This document shows positions 1-37,722 of a stretch of 64,000 bases of DNA, one piece after another. Position numbers and translations under genes: made by a program. The stretch comes from Ignelater luminosus (taxonomy: Eukaryota; Arthropoda; Insecta; Coleoptera; Elateridae), in contig VTPC01005692.1 of the NCBI GenBank assembly GCA_011009095.1, positions 67,213 to 131,212 of the forward strand, in the 5' to 3' direction. The notes under the pieces were generated by a model that was given only the letters and a program-made list of their open reading frames with translations, was not told the DNA's origin and made no database searches. The stretch's first letter is position 1, and each line of letters opens with the position of its first letter.

Positions 1-2607
1 AACAAAGAGAAACTCCAACGGTCTAAATCGGAGACAAATTTAAAATCTCCTAGTGATAAAAGTGAACGAACTTTACCGGGCAGTCAGCCCACTCCTCTTT
101 TGCAAGCCTTATCGCGCAGTGCCGTTCTGCAAACGACGATGTCGGGACAGGATTTAAGAAATTTGGGAAATAGGCCAAAGTCCTGGTCCCCTGATAACAC
201 TTCTGCAAATGAGCTTCTGTCAGGATTGGTTACTCCTTTTCGATCTTTAGAGAATATAAACAAAAAGTCGTTATCAAAAGAATCATTAGGATCGTTAAGG
301 AGGCATAAGAGTGTTACGAAACTTCATCATAAAGACCATAGAAATGTACTATTACCCTGTGATAATGGTGAGTCATATAGTGTCTCTCCTAACCAAATTA
401 GGCACTTGCCTGGGCAGATTCAAGTATCTGATAAGTCTGAAGATGAAAAGGTACCAGCAACAGTGAAACAGATGGTAAACGAATTTGAATCCCAGAAGGA
501 TACCATTGCAAGCAAAGATTGTCGGAAAAAGCTAGTCTTGAATCTTGCAAATCAAAATGATGACTCTGCTTCTAACCCTAAGCCTTCTTCTAACCCTTCT
601 TACAACTTAGATAGTTCCTTTTATAATCTGACTGAAGAAGATGCACTAACAGCACAAACCAAACTAACACCGCCTATGCTACGAGCAGTGCTTGTCAAGA
701 AGGAAATATGGGATCCTGGAGAAAAGCAGCCAAGTAAAGTATCCTACTGTAATGGTTCAACCGATAATGCCTGTGATCTTAAATGTAGTGTAAATAGTGA
801 AGGAAATGAACAAACCATGTGGACTTCGTCAACTGTGCTTCAAACTGTAGATACACGTAATAGTGCTGTGCCCTTTAGTAATACTATAAACAAAGTTCCT
901 GATACATTACAAAATAAAGTTGTGTATAATAATAAAACTAAAACTCTGCGAAAAGACGGTGATCCATTTTCAAATCAATTGGATCGAGTGTTTGATAGAG
1001 AAGAAAGGAAACAGCAACGAGTCTCGACTGTTCCTCCACTTCCTCCCAACATCACAGAAATCGCTAACGAGGAATTGTCTAGAGATTGTCCATCGAGGCA
1101 GAGCTCGTGGGGTTCATACGATAGTGCCGTAGTATTGGGTTACCAGGGTGAAACACGTGATGTTCCTTCGAGGCACAGTTCGTGGGGATCAGGTGATACA
1201 AGAACTTTACCTTCTAGAAACAGTTCTTGGGGCTCATATGACATGAGACCTGGTGGTCCTGTGCATTATATGAATGAAAAAGGAGAAAAAGTACTTCATC
1301 CAAGTAGTATTGATTATTTTGGGGGTAGCCCTAGTGGGGTATACCCATATGATAAAGATGAAATTCCCTGGCATCCAGGGGCTGTAAAAAGAAGAAAGCA
1401 GAAATTAGAAGAAAATAGCGGAAAGAAAATAGAGTTGAAGCAAGATAATGATGAACTGCCATTTGCTGGCGATGGTACAGTTCAATTGTTAGAAAGTCGA
1501 TACAGATCATCATCTTCTGAAACACTTCATTCAGAGTATCCTGTATCGGTGGTGTCAGAAAACGAAGGCGCTGTTGAGGCCTTTAATGTGGCGCTTATTC
1601 AGAATGCGGCTCTTGAAAATGAGGATGCTCCAGAGAAAAATTCTTCAAGTGCCATATCTGCCGAAATTAATATAGTATTAAATTCTAAAAGTGGTAGCTT
1701 TAATCAATGTAACGGCTCTCGTTTGTCTGTAAGCGCACCAGAAAACTCGACGATGGAAATTATTCCTCAAGAGTGTTCTCTTTCACGATCTGCATCAAAT
1801 GTATCTTCCATTAGTAAAATTAACAAAGATTCATCAAGCTCTAATGTGATAAATACGGCACAGTGTTTTTCTGTGAAACAGCACAAAAATTTCATAGAAA
1901 ATATGAGTAAATATTCGAATAATAATAGGAAATCAGATGAATTACCTGAGCGGGATCATAATGCTGCTGGTGGTATTGTACGGAATTTAAAGAAAGAATT
2001 CGAGGCTAAAACAACAAGTAGTACAAATGTGGAACGAATAAACCAAATGAATCAGAATTATATCGAAGTTGCTCAGGATGACAGCTCAAAGCATAAAAGT
2101 TTACCATCATCTCCACATAGTGTTCATGTAGAGAAAGATAAATGTGATTTAAATCGAACTAATTCAGATCCAGGAGAGGATCTGAGTTTTAAAAAGCTAA
2201 TAGGAAAATTCGAACTCAACACTAAAGAAAATCAAAATTCTCAGGTAACTTTACGACCAAAAGTATTTGCTGCAAAAAGTCAACAAAATAGAAATAATAC
2301 TCGCTTTTCTTGTATTGAAGTATCAATGGAAAAAAGTCCGGTTAGAATTACACAAACACCTTTAATTTCTAGCTATCATAGTAAAAGTAACTTGACCAAT
2401 GCAGAGAAGAGCATAGAAAACCAGTCTAAGCAGCCTCCATCAGTAGTGTCACCGCCTGTTGTAAAAAATCAAAGTTCAAACGTTGTCGTTGCCACCGTTA
2501 TTGCTAAAGCAGCTATAAAGCAACAACAGCAGTTTGGTAAAACTCATCCATTAGCCAGAATAAGTATAAAGCCTCGTCATAATAATCTTGTTTATAATAC
2601 TATGTAA
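1..2607 (+). CDS. ssh: Slingshot protein phosphatase, last coding exon (5' partial)
   Basis: The reading frame is open from base 1 to the TAA at 2605, giving 868 residues. The start and the catalytic exons lie upstream, outside the window. Slingshot dephosphorylates and activates ADF/cofilin and so controls actin turnover; this exon is the long, serine-rich, low-complexity tail after the dual-specificity phosphatase domain. Diagnostic features are the terminal motif GKTHPLARI...YNTM, which matches the conserved end of animal slingshots (QQxGRTHPL...FYNTM), and an IPWHPGAVKRRKQKLEE segment near nt 1360, matching their PW-PGTV-R-LEER block. Three tandem SRxSSWGS repeats (nt ~1090, 1165, 1210) look like phosphorylation or 14-3-3-type sites. 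Known family function is cytoplasmic actin regulation; no catalytic residues are visible here. The first in-frame ATG at 100 is internal and is not the start. The gene converges on the WD40 gene. Confidence 0.9.
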   Translation, partial: NKEKLQRSKSETNLKSPSDKSERTLPGSQPTPLLQALSRSAVLQTTMSGQDLRNLGNRPKSWSPDNTSANELLSGLVTPFRSLENINKKSLSKESLGSLRRHKSVTKLHHKDHRNVLLPCDNGESYSVSPNQIRHLPGQIQVSDKSEDEKVPATVKQMVNEFESQKDTIASKDCRKKLVLNLANQNDDSASNPKPSSNPSYNLDSSFYNLTEEDALTAQTKLTPPMLRAVLVKKEIWDPGEKQPSKVSYCNGSTDNACDLKCSVNSEGNEQTMWTSSTVLQTVDTRNSAVPFSNTINKVPDTLQNKVVYNNKTKTLRKDGDPFSNQLDRVFDREERKQQRVSTVPPLPPNITEIANEELSRDCPSRQSSWGSYDSAVVLGYQGETRDVPSRHSSWGSGDTRTLPSRNSSWGSYDMRPGGPVHYMNEKGEKVLHPSSIDYFGGSPSGVYPYDKDEIPWHPGAVKRRKQKLEENSGKKIELKQDNDELPFAGDGTVQLLESRYRSSSSETLHSEYPVSVVSENEGAVEAFNVALIQNAALENEDAPEKNSSSAISAEINIVLNSKSGSFNQCNGSRLSVSAPENSTMEIIPQECSLSRSASNVSSISKINKDSSSSNVINTAQCFSVKQHKNFIENMSKYSNNNRKSDELPERDHNAAGGIVRNLKKEFEAKTTSSTNVERINQMNQNYIEVAQDDSSKHKSLPSSPHSVHVEKDKCDLNRTNSDPGEDLSFKKLIGKFELNTKENQNSQVTLRPKVFAAKSQQNRNNTRFSCIEVSMEKSPVRITQTPLISSYHSKSNLTNAEKSIENQSKQPPSVVSPPVVKNQSSNVVVATVIAKAAIKQQQQFGKTHPLARISIKPRHNNLVYNTM

Positions 2608-4500
2608 TATGCTCAATGTTGTAAAACTGCTCAATTGTCTTTCCGGCAGTAATTTGTAATAATAATGGAACAAAAAATATTTTTTTAAAAATTCATATAT
2701 GTTAATTTTAGACTGGTGTATTTATATATTAGAACAATGTCTTATGTTTTTTTATGTAAAAAAATAGTAATATTTGAATGATCTCCTGCAATTTTTTAAA
2801 AAATATTTTTTTAAGTTGGTTATTATTTCCTTTATACTTTTTTAGACTTGATTATTAAATTTTGTTGATACAAAACGATGGATGCATTTCACAGAAGGTT
2901 TAAATTGAAGATTTAAGGGCAAATGTCAAGTTGTTCCATGTAAAAGAAGAAATTTACTATGTATAGGTCAGATGAAATTATGCAAATCTGAAAAATTAGA
3001 GATTTGTTACTTTATTTTTAGTCTGTCTTAATATTGAAAATGTATACTTTTGATTGACTAATAACATCTTGCATTAAATATTCAAAATACTAAACTTGTT
3101 ATTAACCTGTACAATATTAGGATGAAAAAGTAAGGTAAGCATATAAAATTTTTAAATCAGATTGTTGATAAAACTGGGAGCTTTTTGATGGTTCAGAACT
3201 GTAAAAACAGTAGGCCATATTGTGTAGCATTCTTCAAAATATGTTTCAGCATTGTTGCTGTATTTAAAATTGCTAAATTGACAATTAAATCTTTGAATAA
3301 CCTCAACTTTCTAAATTGCAATAAAATTGTTATTCTCGTGTTAATCAACAGTTTTGTGGTTAAATTACTTCTGTTTTTGTAATTTTGAATGAGTGAGAAG
3401 AATTACCCTGATAAACTGAACATGCACTTGTAAGAGATATCCATCACAGAATTCAAAGATATAACCTCAATAATTGTTATTGATTGTAAAACTAAAATAC
3501 AAAGATGCATGCATATAACATCGTTTTGTTCACTGCTACTGGTAAGTACTCTCATGGTATTTTTAATAGATACTTTTAAATCAAGCAACTTATAAATGAT
3601 AGTTAAAAAATTACTAAAGAAAATATTTGTCCTTAAATCTTCTCTCTTCATCTTTTCACAAACAAAATGTTTGGAAAAGTCACTGAAAGAACTACTGGGT
3701 AATTCAATAAGTTGAAAGATTCTTATTGAATGAACAAAAATAGCAGCAATAATCATTTCCTGTGTAAATAATTTAGGTTAAACATATTAAGTCAAAGTAT
3801 TAAAAAAGAAATTTTCATGTGAAAGAACCCTTGGAAATATTCTTTTTTTTAATTTTTAAATATACAAGAACATATTTTATGAAGATAAAAATCTAACCTA
3901 TCTTATTTACAGGTTATGATAACCTAAATTTAAATGAGACCCAGTATTATTATATTTTAAATTTTTCTTAATTTATTGTTCTTACCTTTTTTTTTAGTGG
4001 AATTACTTCCGACTCTCTATAATATATACAAAATGATGCACACAAATTTATCGAACACAGCATTGCCAAATGTAAACAAAAAAAAAAGAAAAACCTATGG
4101 ACCACTTTACAATAAAGTTAAAATCAAATCATAGAGAAAAAAAATAGATTTTGTTGCATATCAAATTTATTTTGACATCACATAGTTTAGCACATTTCTT
4201 CTCTCTTTTATTATAATTTAAGTCATCAGAACTTCCGTTACATGGCTGTCGAGAAATCTAGTCTTGTATGTGTGCGATTGTTATTATTTTTGAACTTGTG
4301 GCTGACCAGGCTTGAGTTGCCGAAAGTGCAAATGAGTGCTTAAGTTAATTTGCATTGATTTTAGTGCTCATTTTATTTAAGACACAAACACACACACGTG
4401 CATAATAAATATAATGAGAATGTACCTTTGCTTCTCTTAAAGTATTCTTTGTTGCATCTTCGCTGCCTTATAACTTGTTAAAGAAAGAAAATAAAGATAT
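2608..4500 (+). other. ssh: ssh 3' UTR and convergent intergenic DNA
   Basis: This AT-rich stretch has no convincing coding frame. Candidate plus-strand polyadenylation signals AATAAA lie at 3320, 4111, 4404 and 4490, so the slingshot 3' UTR could be anywhere from about 0.7 to 1.9 kb. A minus-strand signal (TTTATT on the plus strand, 4372-4377) could serve the WD40 gene. The 3' UTRs of the two genes may therefore overlap. Confidence 0.5.
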
Positions 4501-4773
4501 TTATGGATATTTTAGTGTACAGTATTGAAAGGAAAATACATATAGAAATGCATAACTTATTGAGAAGTTGAAGGTACGGATTTTATTTTCTTTCTGTCTA
4601 AAGAGATGTTCACTTTTTAGAAGTAAATAGGCTATACTCCATTTGCTTTGTGTGTATATGTGTGATAGAACATAAAAAAGAGTTTTTGTACTATAGCGTG
4701 TAAAGTATCTAAATAAGATTGTATCGCTTAAAATTGTTTTACGTGCATTCATGAGGAATAAAAAGATTATTAT

Positions 4774-7700
4774 TTAAACATGATCTATTTGATACACCTT
4801 TTTTCCACTCACAAATGCCATTCTTGGCAGTCCCATTAATTCAGCTGCCTTGGTTTTTGGTACATCTATTTTTACTTTTTTGCTCTTCTTTAATGGACCT
4901 AGATCAACACAGTATATACCACCAGGTAAGCCATTAATGCTACTGGCAGTCTGAAAAGTTATTGCTGTTACGATTGATAATTATTTAATTCAAACTTACA
5001 GTATACGAATGAAGATCAACCACTCGCACAATATTTTTATCCGTTCCGCCTACAAGAATGTAATCTTTATTTATATATTTCCCACAATAAAGCTAAAAAT
5101 ACAAAGTCATTTGGAAAATGAACACACGAAAACTATATTTATAAAACTTACTAAACTTTCATGAATATCTGGTTCGATTGTTACAATTAATTCACCTGAT
5201 CCATAATCCCATAATTGAAGTGGGTTTTCTCTTTGCCAAGCGCAAGTTAATATCTAGATTTAAAAAAAAAAAAAAGTAAAAATGTGATTACAATGCATTT
5301 GTAAAATATCGTCGAATAAAAACAAATTTTCCAATTTTAAGAGAATATTGTATGCGTCTTATTTGTGATGTTTCGCCTCTGTGAAATACTTAACAGTGTT
5401 TTATCATGTCAATCAGTATAAAAGCAATTATTACATTTATTGAAATCTACTCGTAGGTTGAAATTGTATAATAAAACAGTTTTGTGTGATGTCATTTGAA
5501 ACTTATGTCTCATTGGTTGGCGAATAAATGACTCTATACAGTAGTGTCCGTTGAGGTAAGTAATATTTTAGAATCCTTTCAATTCACAGTAGATGCATGT
5601 TAAATGTTGAGTGTTACTGCTATTAATGAACAGAATTTAGCAATTAATTGCATTACTAGCTGAATTCACCAGCTCTCACAGTGAATCGCGGTTGCTCAGC
5701 AAGCAAAGAGATATCTAATTCACTTGATTTATTAGTTGTCAGTTATATCACGTTCACGTTTGAAAAGACATCAGAATGTCATAGCTCAAAAACGTCATAT
5801 CAGAACTTGAAAAAGATGTGATTTAATAGCAAACTAGATGTTATAATAGAAAACGGAAGTTTGATAACTACCACACATAATGCCATTTAAAATAACCATT
5901 CAAAAAAGAGTCACTCTTTATGAACGATATCTTGAGGTGTTGGTTGTGTAACGGTTCTAGATAAATATTAATATCGATATTTTAATTACAATTTAAAAAA
6001 TAATGGGGTTGATGTCTTTATGAAGTTATTTATTCAATTAATAACGTTAATTACTCTGCTTGCTGGGTAAGTAGCTCCATTACCGAGTAGCTGACTGTCA
6101 GTTTTCCCAGACTACTGTTTTGATTTGATACATATATTTGGTAGGATAATCAACAAAAGGTTAGGGATTCGTGAAAATCTTTTGAACCCAGGCCCATGGT
6201 GACGTTGCTTCCCCTTTGTTTAAAACACTGTAACTGGTGGCGGCATGTGATGTAAAAATGTGAGAGTTGCTGCATTGGTAGGCATCATTACAAAGCTACA
6301 TAATGATGGTCGGTTTACATTCGACTCGTAAACCACAGGCGTCTTGAGGTACATATCAACTTTGTAAAGATGCCTGGCGAGGCTGCTTCAGAGCATCTTT
6401 GCATTGCAATGTCTGGACAACTAAACGACAGCATGAGCTTTCAGTATATCAGTTGTGATTTGCAAAGCAAACATGTTGTTACATGTATATGCAACAAAAA
6501 GTTCTCCCATACAGCGTGAGCCCGTTCACCTGAGACGTTTTTCGAGCTTACTTAAAAACCGACAGCTCCTAGTTCGTGTCATGGCAGTTCGGGGCGAGGC
6601 AGCTTCACAACTAAAACCAGGTATCGCATGAGGTATTCTCGCAAAGTTCATACGCACCTTAGCAACACAGCTGAGACGAGAGGGTGTAACTATGCAGTTT
6701 GCACACACTGAACGCCCTACAAATCAAGTCTTCAGCTTATGAATATAAGTTCATGTATTGCACCGGTAATGTGTATTTGTGATATGACACGGGATCGCAC
6801 AAAACCGCAAATCATAATACTGACCGTCCCTGCGTGAGTAATCTGTCTGGAAGAACGATTTTTGAAATTGTTTTACTCAATCATCTTGCCAAGATTCAAT
6901 TAGTATGAAAGCTCTCACACTGTTCTTGTCGGCTCTTGATGACCTTTTTGGATGGGTCAGACATTTTTTAAAATTCCACTCAATAAGATTTCATTTGTTT
7001 CCTTCATTATTTAATTAGCAATACCTGTTCTGATCTTGATCTTGAACTTTCATGAATATTCAGACGAATTTTGTATAAAAACTGAACTTTTAATGGACAC
7101 GTCACTAAAAATTTGGCCGCCTGTATATGAAATCTTTAAGTGCCCCCCTCATTTCGATGAGAATAGCTCATGGGGGTCGTCCATGGGGATATCCAAACCG
7201 TATGCTCCCTGCAGCATAAGGTTACCGGGCACCGGAAACCTTTGCCCGAATGCACCGTACACCACGACACACCTGTGACGACGCCCCTGTATACACGTTT
7301 ACTACTGTACTCATAGTCAAATCACACGTTGTGTGTAACCATAGTAGGTACACACAGCATGTAATCTGACTATAAGTACGGAGTAAGACGTTCAAATCGG
7401 ATCGTCTAATGGATGTATATTTTACGTCCACGGGTTTTCGGTCGAGTCTTCTACTAAAAATGGAGTCCCAAGCGACAAAAAGGTCTGCAGAACCTTTAAA
7501 AAGGTGAAGTATACTGTTTTTTTAATAAAAGGAATGCGATTTACAAAAAGTTACAGTTGAAGTAACAATGAGTTGGTTAAGGTTAGACTTGGGCTCGATT
7601 TGAGGAAAACTTACGAAACGAACCTAACAGAATTATGATACCTACAGAATTAGCTTTACTACTTCAGCTGAATTAGCGACGAAACAAACAAAGATCATTG

Positions 7701-10271
7701 TTTTATAATGGACACCACATTTGATTGGCAATAATTATGTTAGCGGTACCAATTATGTACATAGAAAATTGAAAAAGATCATGGTGGAGCAGCAAGGAGA
7801 ATTTGCGAGGAAGATGATTCCTGAGAACAAGAGAGACAGAAACATAAAAAATCTATTGCGAAAGAATGAAGAAATCTGCTGTTTTCCTGTGGCTTCCTAT
7901 GTTGTGTCAAACTGATCTAAAATGTTGATGTAGACATTGTTTTGACCAAATTGTAGAATCTTTACTATCTTCCTCTATCAATTTCCAAAAATGCTAAAAG
8001 ACGAAAGACAAAAGAATTTTCTGTATTAACAATTCGTAGCTATCTTTACTGTTTGGGATAACCATTTAGCAAGTTCATAGCGGTACTACTTTTCATCACT
8101 CTAGAAAAGAATTTTTTTAATTCTGCTAATTTTGTGAAAATTTATTAATCGCAAAAACAACTTTTAGGATATATTTTTCATGTTTTTGAGAAAACTAGGA
8201 ATGATTTTGATGAAATTTAATTACAGTCGAATTTCGATAACTCGAACTCGAAAGGAAAGAACAAACATTTCGAGCAATCAGAACTTTAACTGCCTAATTA
8301 AGATATCTTTACATAAATGTATAATTCGATCATTTGTATAACTAATAAGTTTGAGTTACCAAGGATTTTGTGTTATTGAGGTTCAAGTTAACGAAGTTCA
8401 ATTGTATTAAGTTTTATTTACCTCTGTTCCTTTTGCACTAATGTCAAGACCTTCTCCACATATATGTAATCCTGATAAGCGACGTAGCGCATGAGGCTGT
8501 CTTAAATCCCAAAACTGTACCACATCATCCCAACCTCCTGTTATGAATTCGTGATTTGATCTGGGATTAAAGCAGGCTGCAAATATACGTGATACATGGC
8601 CATCAGCTGTTCCCGGTGCTTCACTACTATAAAAATTTATTTTATATTATATTCTATATAAAACGCAATAGTATTAAATTTCATAGGTTTATTTTATGTG
8701 TTGTGTATGTATACAGCATGGAGTTCCACGAGGTAGGGTTCGAGAAGATACCTACTTTTCGAAATAAACATGAAACATACATATGTTAAAAATTAGAAAC
8801 TTTTGCTACCAATCAAAGTAAAAAATGTTAGATAATTACAGACAAGGTAATCGTGAAGCTGTTAATTAGAAATAAGAGCTACCTCCCATATACCGCCGGA
8901 TATCCAATGGCTGTCCATGATTAGTCCGGACATCTACGAACGTAAACTGGACATCCACCGAACGTTCGTTTTTGGATGACGACCGTTAGCGGACATTCAT
9001 TGGACATCCTACTTTGGTCCATGCTTCGTCCAAATATTTTTGGATATCCATCGGATGATCATGTACAGATTACGTCTAGTAACAGGCGTACGTTGGAACA
9101 TTCAATAAAGTGATCGTCAGCCAAAATCGGGACGCAGAGGGTGCTCCCAAATTAAATGTTACAAAGCTCTACCAACCACTGAGAATTGTAGAAAACAGTC
9201 CCAATCAAGTGCAGTGGTTACGACGATTTTCCGATCTGACTTTGGCAAACTTTTTGAAATCAATACTAATGGGAAAGCTTTAATAAAATATCAAAAATTG
9301 TCTTTGTGTACTAAGTTGTTGCCACAATTCGTTCAGGTACAAGTAGGGTCTTTTTATCGGTTTTTTTGGCAGTACAGTTATTTGTAATTCAAAAGCCTCC
9401 AAAGGCTGAAACAGTGTTAGAACTGTTCAAAGAAGTAAAACTAACTTTATAAGCAAGAGGTTGCTTCGATTTCTTTTTACTTTGAAACTCTGAAACACCC
9501 ATTCAGTAACATCCCGTATAAGATGTACTCACCTACTGAGTATACGTTCTTGTGTACGCGACTCTTCATCATACAAATATATTTTTAAATCATCTCCGTA
9601 AGTAACAAATTTAGGAAGTCTTGGATGATACGTAACACCAAACGTTTGCCTTTTCTCTCTTATAGTATAAATGCACTGGCCAAAATTATAATTCCAGCAT
9701 TTAACGCATCCATTAGCGTCTAGCAAAACAGAAAAAGAATGAATTTGTATTTACTACAAAACTAATTCCGATTTTCTTACATACAGGTACATGTAAGACA
9801 GTTCGTAATAGGATAATTCTTAGATACAGGTCTATGCTGTATGCACGTAGCAGGGGCAGTATTTTGTTGGGTTTCTAAATCAAACATAGTTTGAACACAT
9901 TCGGCCGTATTGGTCTTGAATAAACGTACCATTCCGTCGGTAAATCCTACCGCTAAACATTCAAAATCTTCTGTATATTTACAACATAGAATATCTTTTG
10001 TAGTTTCACTTCAAACATAAATACTTTTTAATTTCAAATAAAAAAAATAAAATGATGTCTCATACATAGCAGATACGATATTGATATTTCCATCGAAAAC
10101 CAATTCTTCATTTGCAGTCACGGCTTTTAACATTCCTTCTACACCTCTTTCGTGACCTCTTACGTAGGTATTCGTTACGGCAAAATTTTTCGCGAGGCCA
10201 CCGAAAGTTCCAGCACCACCTGCTGAAAGCATCGGACCAGCAACAGATTTTCTTCTAGGAGCGTCCGCCAT
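4774..10271 (-). CDS. WD40-repeat protein, 7 exons, 397 aa
   Basis: Seven exons join in frame on the minus strand: 10271-10066, 10008-9785, 9719-9533, 8626-8422, 5253-5152, 5092-5000 and 4950-4774. All donors are GT, all acceptors AG, and the coding total is 1194 nt. The product starts MADAPRRKS. It carries WD-type blades, for example GFTDGMVRLFK, YANGCVKCWNY, GDDLKIYLYDEE, GGWDDVVQFWDLR, RENPLQLWDYGSG and GGTDKNIVRVVDL, and so should fold as a single beta-propeller and act as a protein-interaction scaffold. I could not place it in a named subfamily. The start is chosen because AACAATGGCG is a good context and the frame runs directly into the first splice donor. The head-to-head spacing with Smg6 is 231 bp. 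Intron 4 (5254-8421) is large. Confidence 0.85.
5254..8421. other. Intron 4 of the WD40 gene
   Basis: This 3.2-kb intron contains no gene I can support. It is more GC-rich than its surroundings around 6160-6720 and 7130-7280, which suggests an old insertion of unknown type. It contains one short foldback repeat (7312-7374) that recurs elsewhere in the window. A short open frame at 7459-7503 ends at a GTGAAG that could be a splice donor, but no partner exon was found. Confidence 0.45.
7312..7374. repeat. Short foldback repeat, ATAGTCAAAT family
   Basis: The ends CATAGTCAAATCACAC and GTAATCTGACTATAAG are inverted copies around a loop. The same ends (ATAGTCAAATTACA...TGTAATTTGACTAT) bound the repeat at 29850-29947, and a half copy is present near 60625. 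Confidence 0.6.
8627..9532. other. Intron 3 of the WD40 gene
   Basis: The intron has no coding content. From 8890 to 9065 it holds a cluster of GGATATCC/GGACATCC-like words in both orientations (see findings). The rest shows nothing recognisable. Confidence 0.4.
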
Positions 10272-10502
10272 TGTTTAAAAGGATTTACAGAAATTTTGAA
10301 TTTAGCGCCGCGTTCATGCAAACGTTTACCAAAACTTTGTGCTTAGGTTAACGAAACCATTTAGCGAACTTTCAATTTTGACATTCGGGATATTTCAAAA
10401 TTCTTAACTTTTTGTTTTTTTACATGCAAGTTTATTTAGCGTTTTCTCGTTTCTGATTTGATCATTTTTAAACGGCTTTTTCCGTTGTAATTCCTATCTG
10501 TC
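10272..10502. promoter_or_regulatory. Bidirectional promoter between the WD40 gene and Smg6
   Basis: Only 231 bp separate the divergent start codons at 10271 (minus) and 10503 (plus), so both promoters and both 5' UTRs must lie here or further upstream in non-coding exons. No clear TATA box at a canonical distance is visible. A shared TATA-less housekeeping promoter is inferred. Confidence 0.6.
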
Positions 10503-36019
<25,517 letters not shown>

Positions 36020-37722
36020 GTAAGTTTTTTATACACTTTAACTGTCTGTCGTAATTCTGACAGGAAATAATGAAATGTTGGCAGTTGGCCTTAATGAGAT
36101 GCGTAAAATTCTTCCAATAAATGGTTTATTAATTGTTTTAAACTATTGCGCAGACACAGCAACCGAACCCATTTTTTTAGATACATGTCCGACTCGCTGA
36201 CCGTTAGAATTTCGTCGAATTCTTTATCTTCCAGCATTCAATTTGCTTGTTCCAAACTGGGGCATAGTTTTTGTACGTTATTAAGTGCTGAACTGTTACT
36301 GTTATCGAGGAGCAAGTCATTTGAATATAATTAATAGCTAATGTATGTTATTATTATAGACGAATTTATTCAGGTAGCTATTTTTTGTTCGAGTTCAATT
36401 TTTTTTATTACGTCAAATAAATGCTTCTTTAGTTACACTCCTTTTTTAGAGGGAACCAATATATTATTTTGAAAATGCCATCGTTTCCTGATCAGACAGA
36501 AGTACAGGTTTTGTTTTTATTACGAATTCTTGAATTAATTTCTTCTATGCATCTAATAGTATGCCTATTAAGGATCAAACGCAATGTGCATATTAAAATT
36601 ATTTGTTTTTTTTTCAAATTGGCTTCTGTGCTAAATGGATGCTGTCTAATAACATTTTACTGTAAAGTAATTAAATCTCAAAGTAAAAAAAGAAAAAATG
36701 TTTGGTGACTTGTTGGGCGCGTAACGTACACTGTAGTAAAGCATCTCCTGACTTTCTTTTATTTATTTATTTTATCTTAAGTGCGTTTAAGTTTCACGCA
36801 GTAATAAAATGCATCCAAAGTTACACATAAAAGGAAATTGGCGTTATATTCAAATGCACCGAACTAGCTAACTGGTAGCTTTCTCAAACTCAAAGGAAAT
36901 CACGAGAAATCATAATTGCAATTAAGTATGTAATCTATATTCATGCCAGTGACGTAACTTAAGGTAACCGAACTTGTGTATATGGTTATTATTGAACCTT
37001 ACATTATAATTTAAATTCCGGAAGTTACTGTAACGGGTACGTAGTTGACAGTTAACGACGATATAGTTGATATTGTATAATATCTAATTTTATTAAAAAC
37101 AAAAGGAATGCAGTACTTATCAGTAGTGAACTAAAACAGATTCATTTGTATAATTTTATATAAAAGGAATGAATTAACTCGATTAATTTATTTTTGCATT
37201 GGTGTTGCGATAGAAATTTTAAAATTAAAGCAGATGAAACCAAAAACAAATATAAAGGTAATTGTAATAACGCTGTTAGACAAACCAGGTCTGCGCTTTG
37301 CAAAATAATCTTGGCTTATATACTATTTCAGTCCTTTGTTAGCTAAAGGCACTCGTGCAACCTTACGTGCGACAGACAAATCTGTCTGTGTTACACTTTC
37401 ATAAAATTATGAACCGCCATGTTAGTGTGTTTGAAAAATAGTTTGCAAGCTGACGTGATCTACAGTATAACTGCTTAGTTACACACAGTGTCCAGCAACC
37501 TGAAAAAGCTGAAATAGTCCATAAATTCCTTTAATCCGTGAAATGACCAGAGAAGTTTTCCGGTGAAAAGATGAAGAAAGTACTGGTTAACATCTTCTTT
37601 CCGTTTCTTGCCTTTCGTGCTTTCTGTAATTTACTATTATTGGAGCTTACTCACCACAAGTATAAAATAAGTATAACCCAATGTCAGTCTGCTCCTCGAA
37701 TGAGTCGATTTGCCATTTTCTA
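36020..37722. other. Smg6 intron 10 or downstream non-coding DNA
   Basis: This region follows the phase-2 donor after exon 10. No exon continuing SMG6 could be recognised. A 25-nt word at 37322 (CTATTTCAGTCCTTTGTTAG...) recurs inverted at about 60085, marking a dispersed repeat. Confidence 0.4.

Noticed and set aside
3403..4752. Two minus-strand frames (117 and 83 codons) in the ssh 3' region
   Set aside because: Low-complexity AT-rich composition, no splice or family evidence, and located in a convergent UTR.
6526..6708. 60-codon Arg/Cys-rich minus frame in the WD40 intron
   Set aside because: No splice signals, no motif and a short length in a locally GC-richer patch; chance frame or undefined relic.
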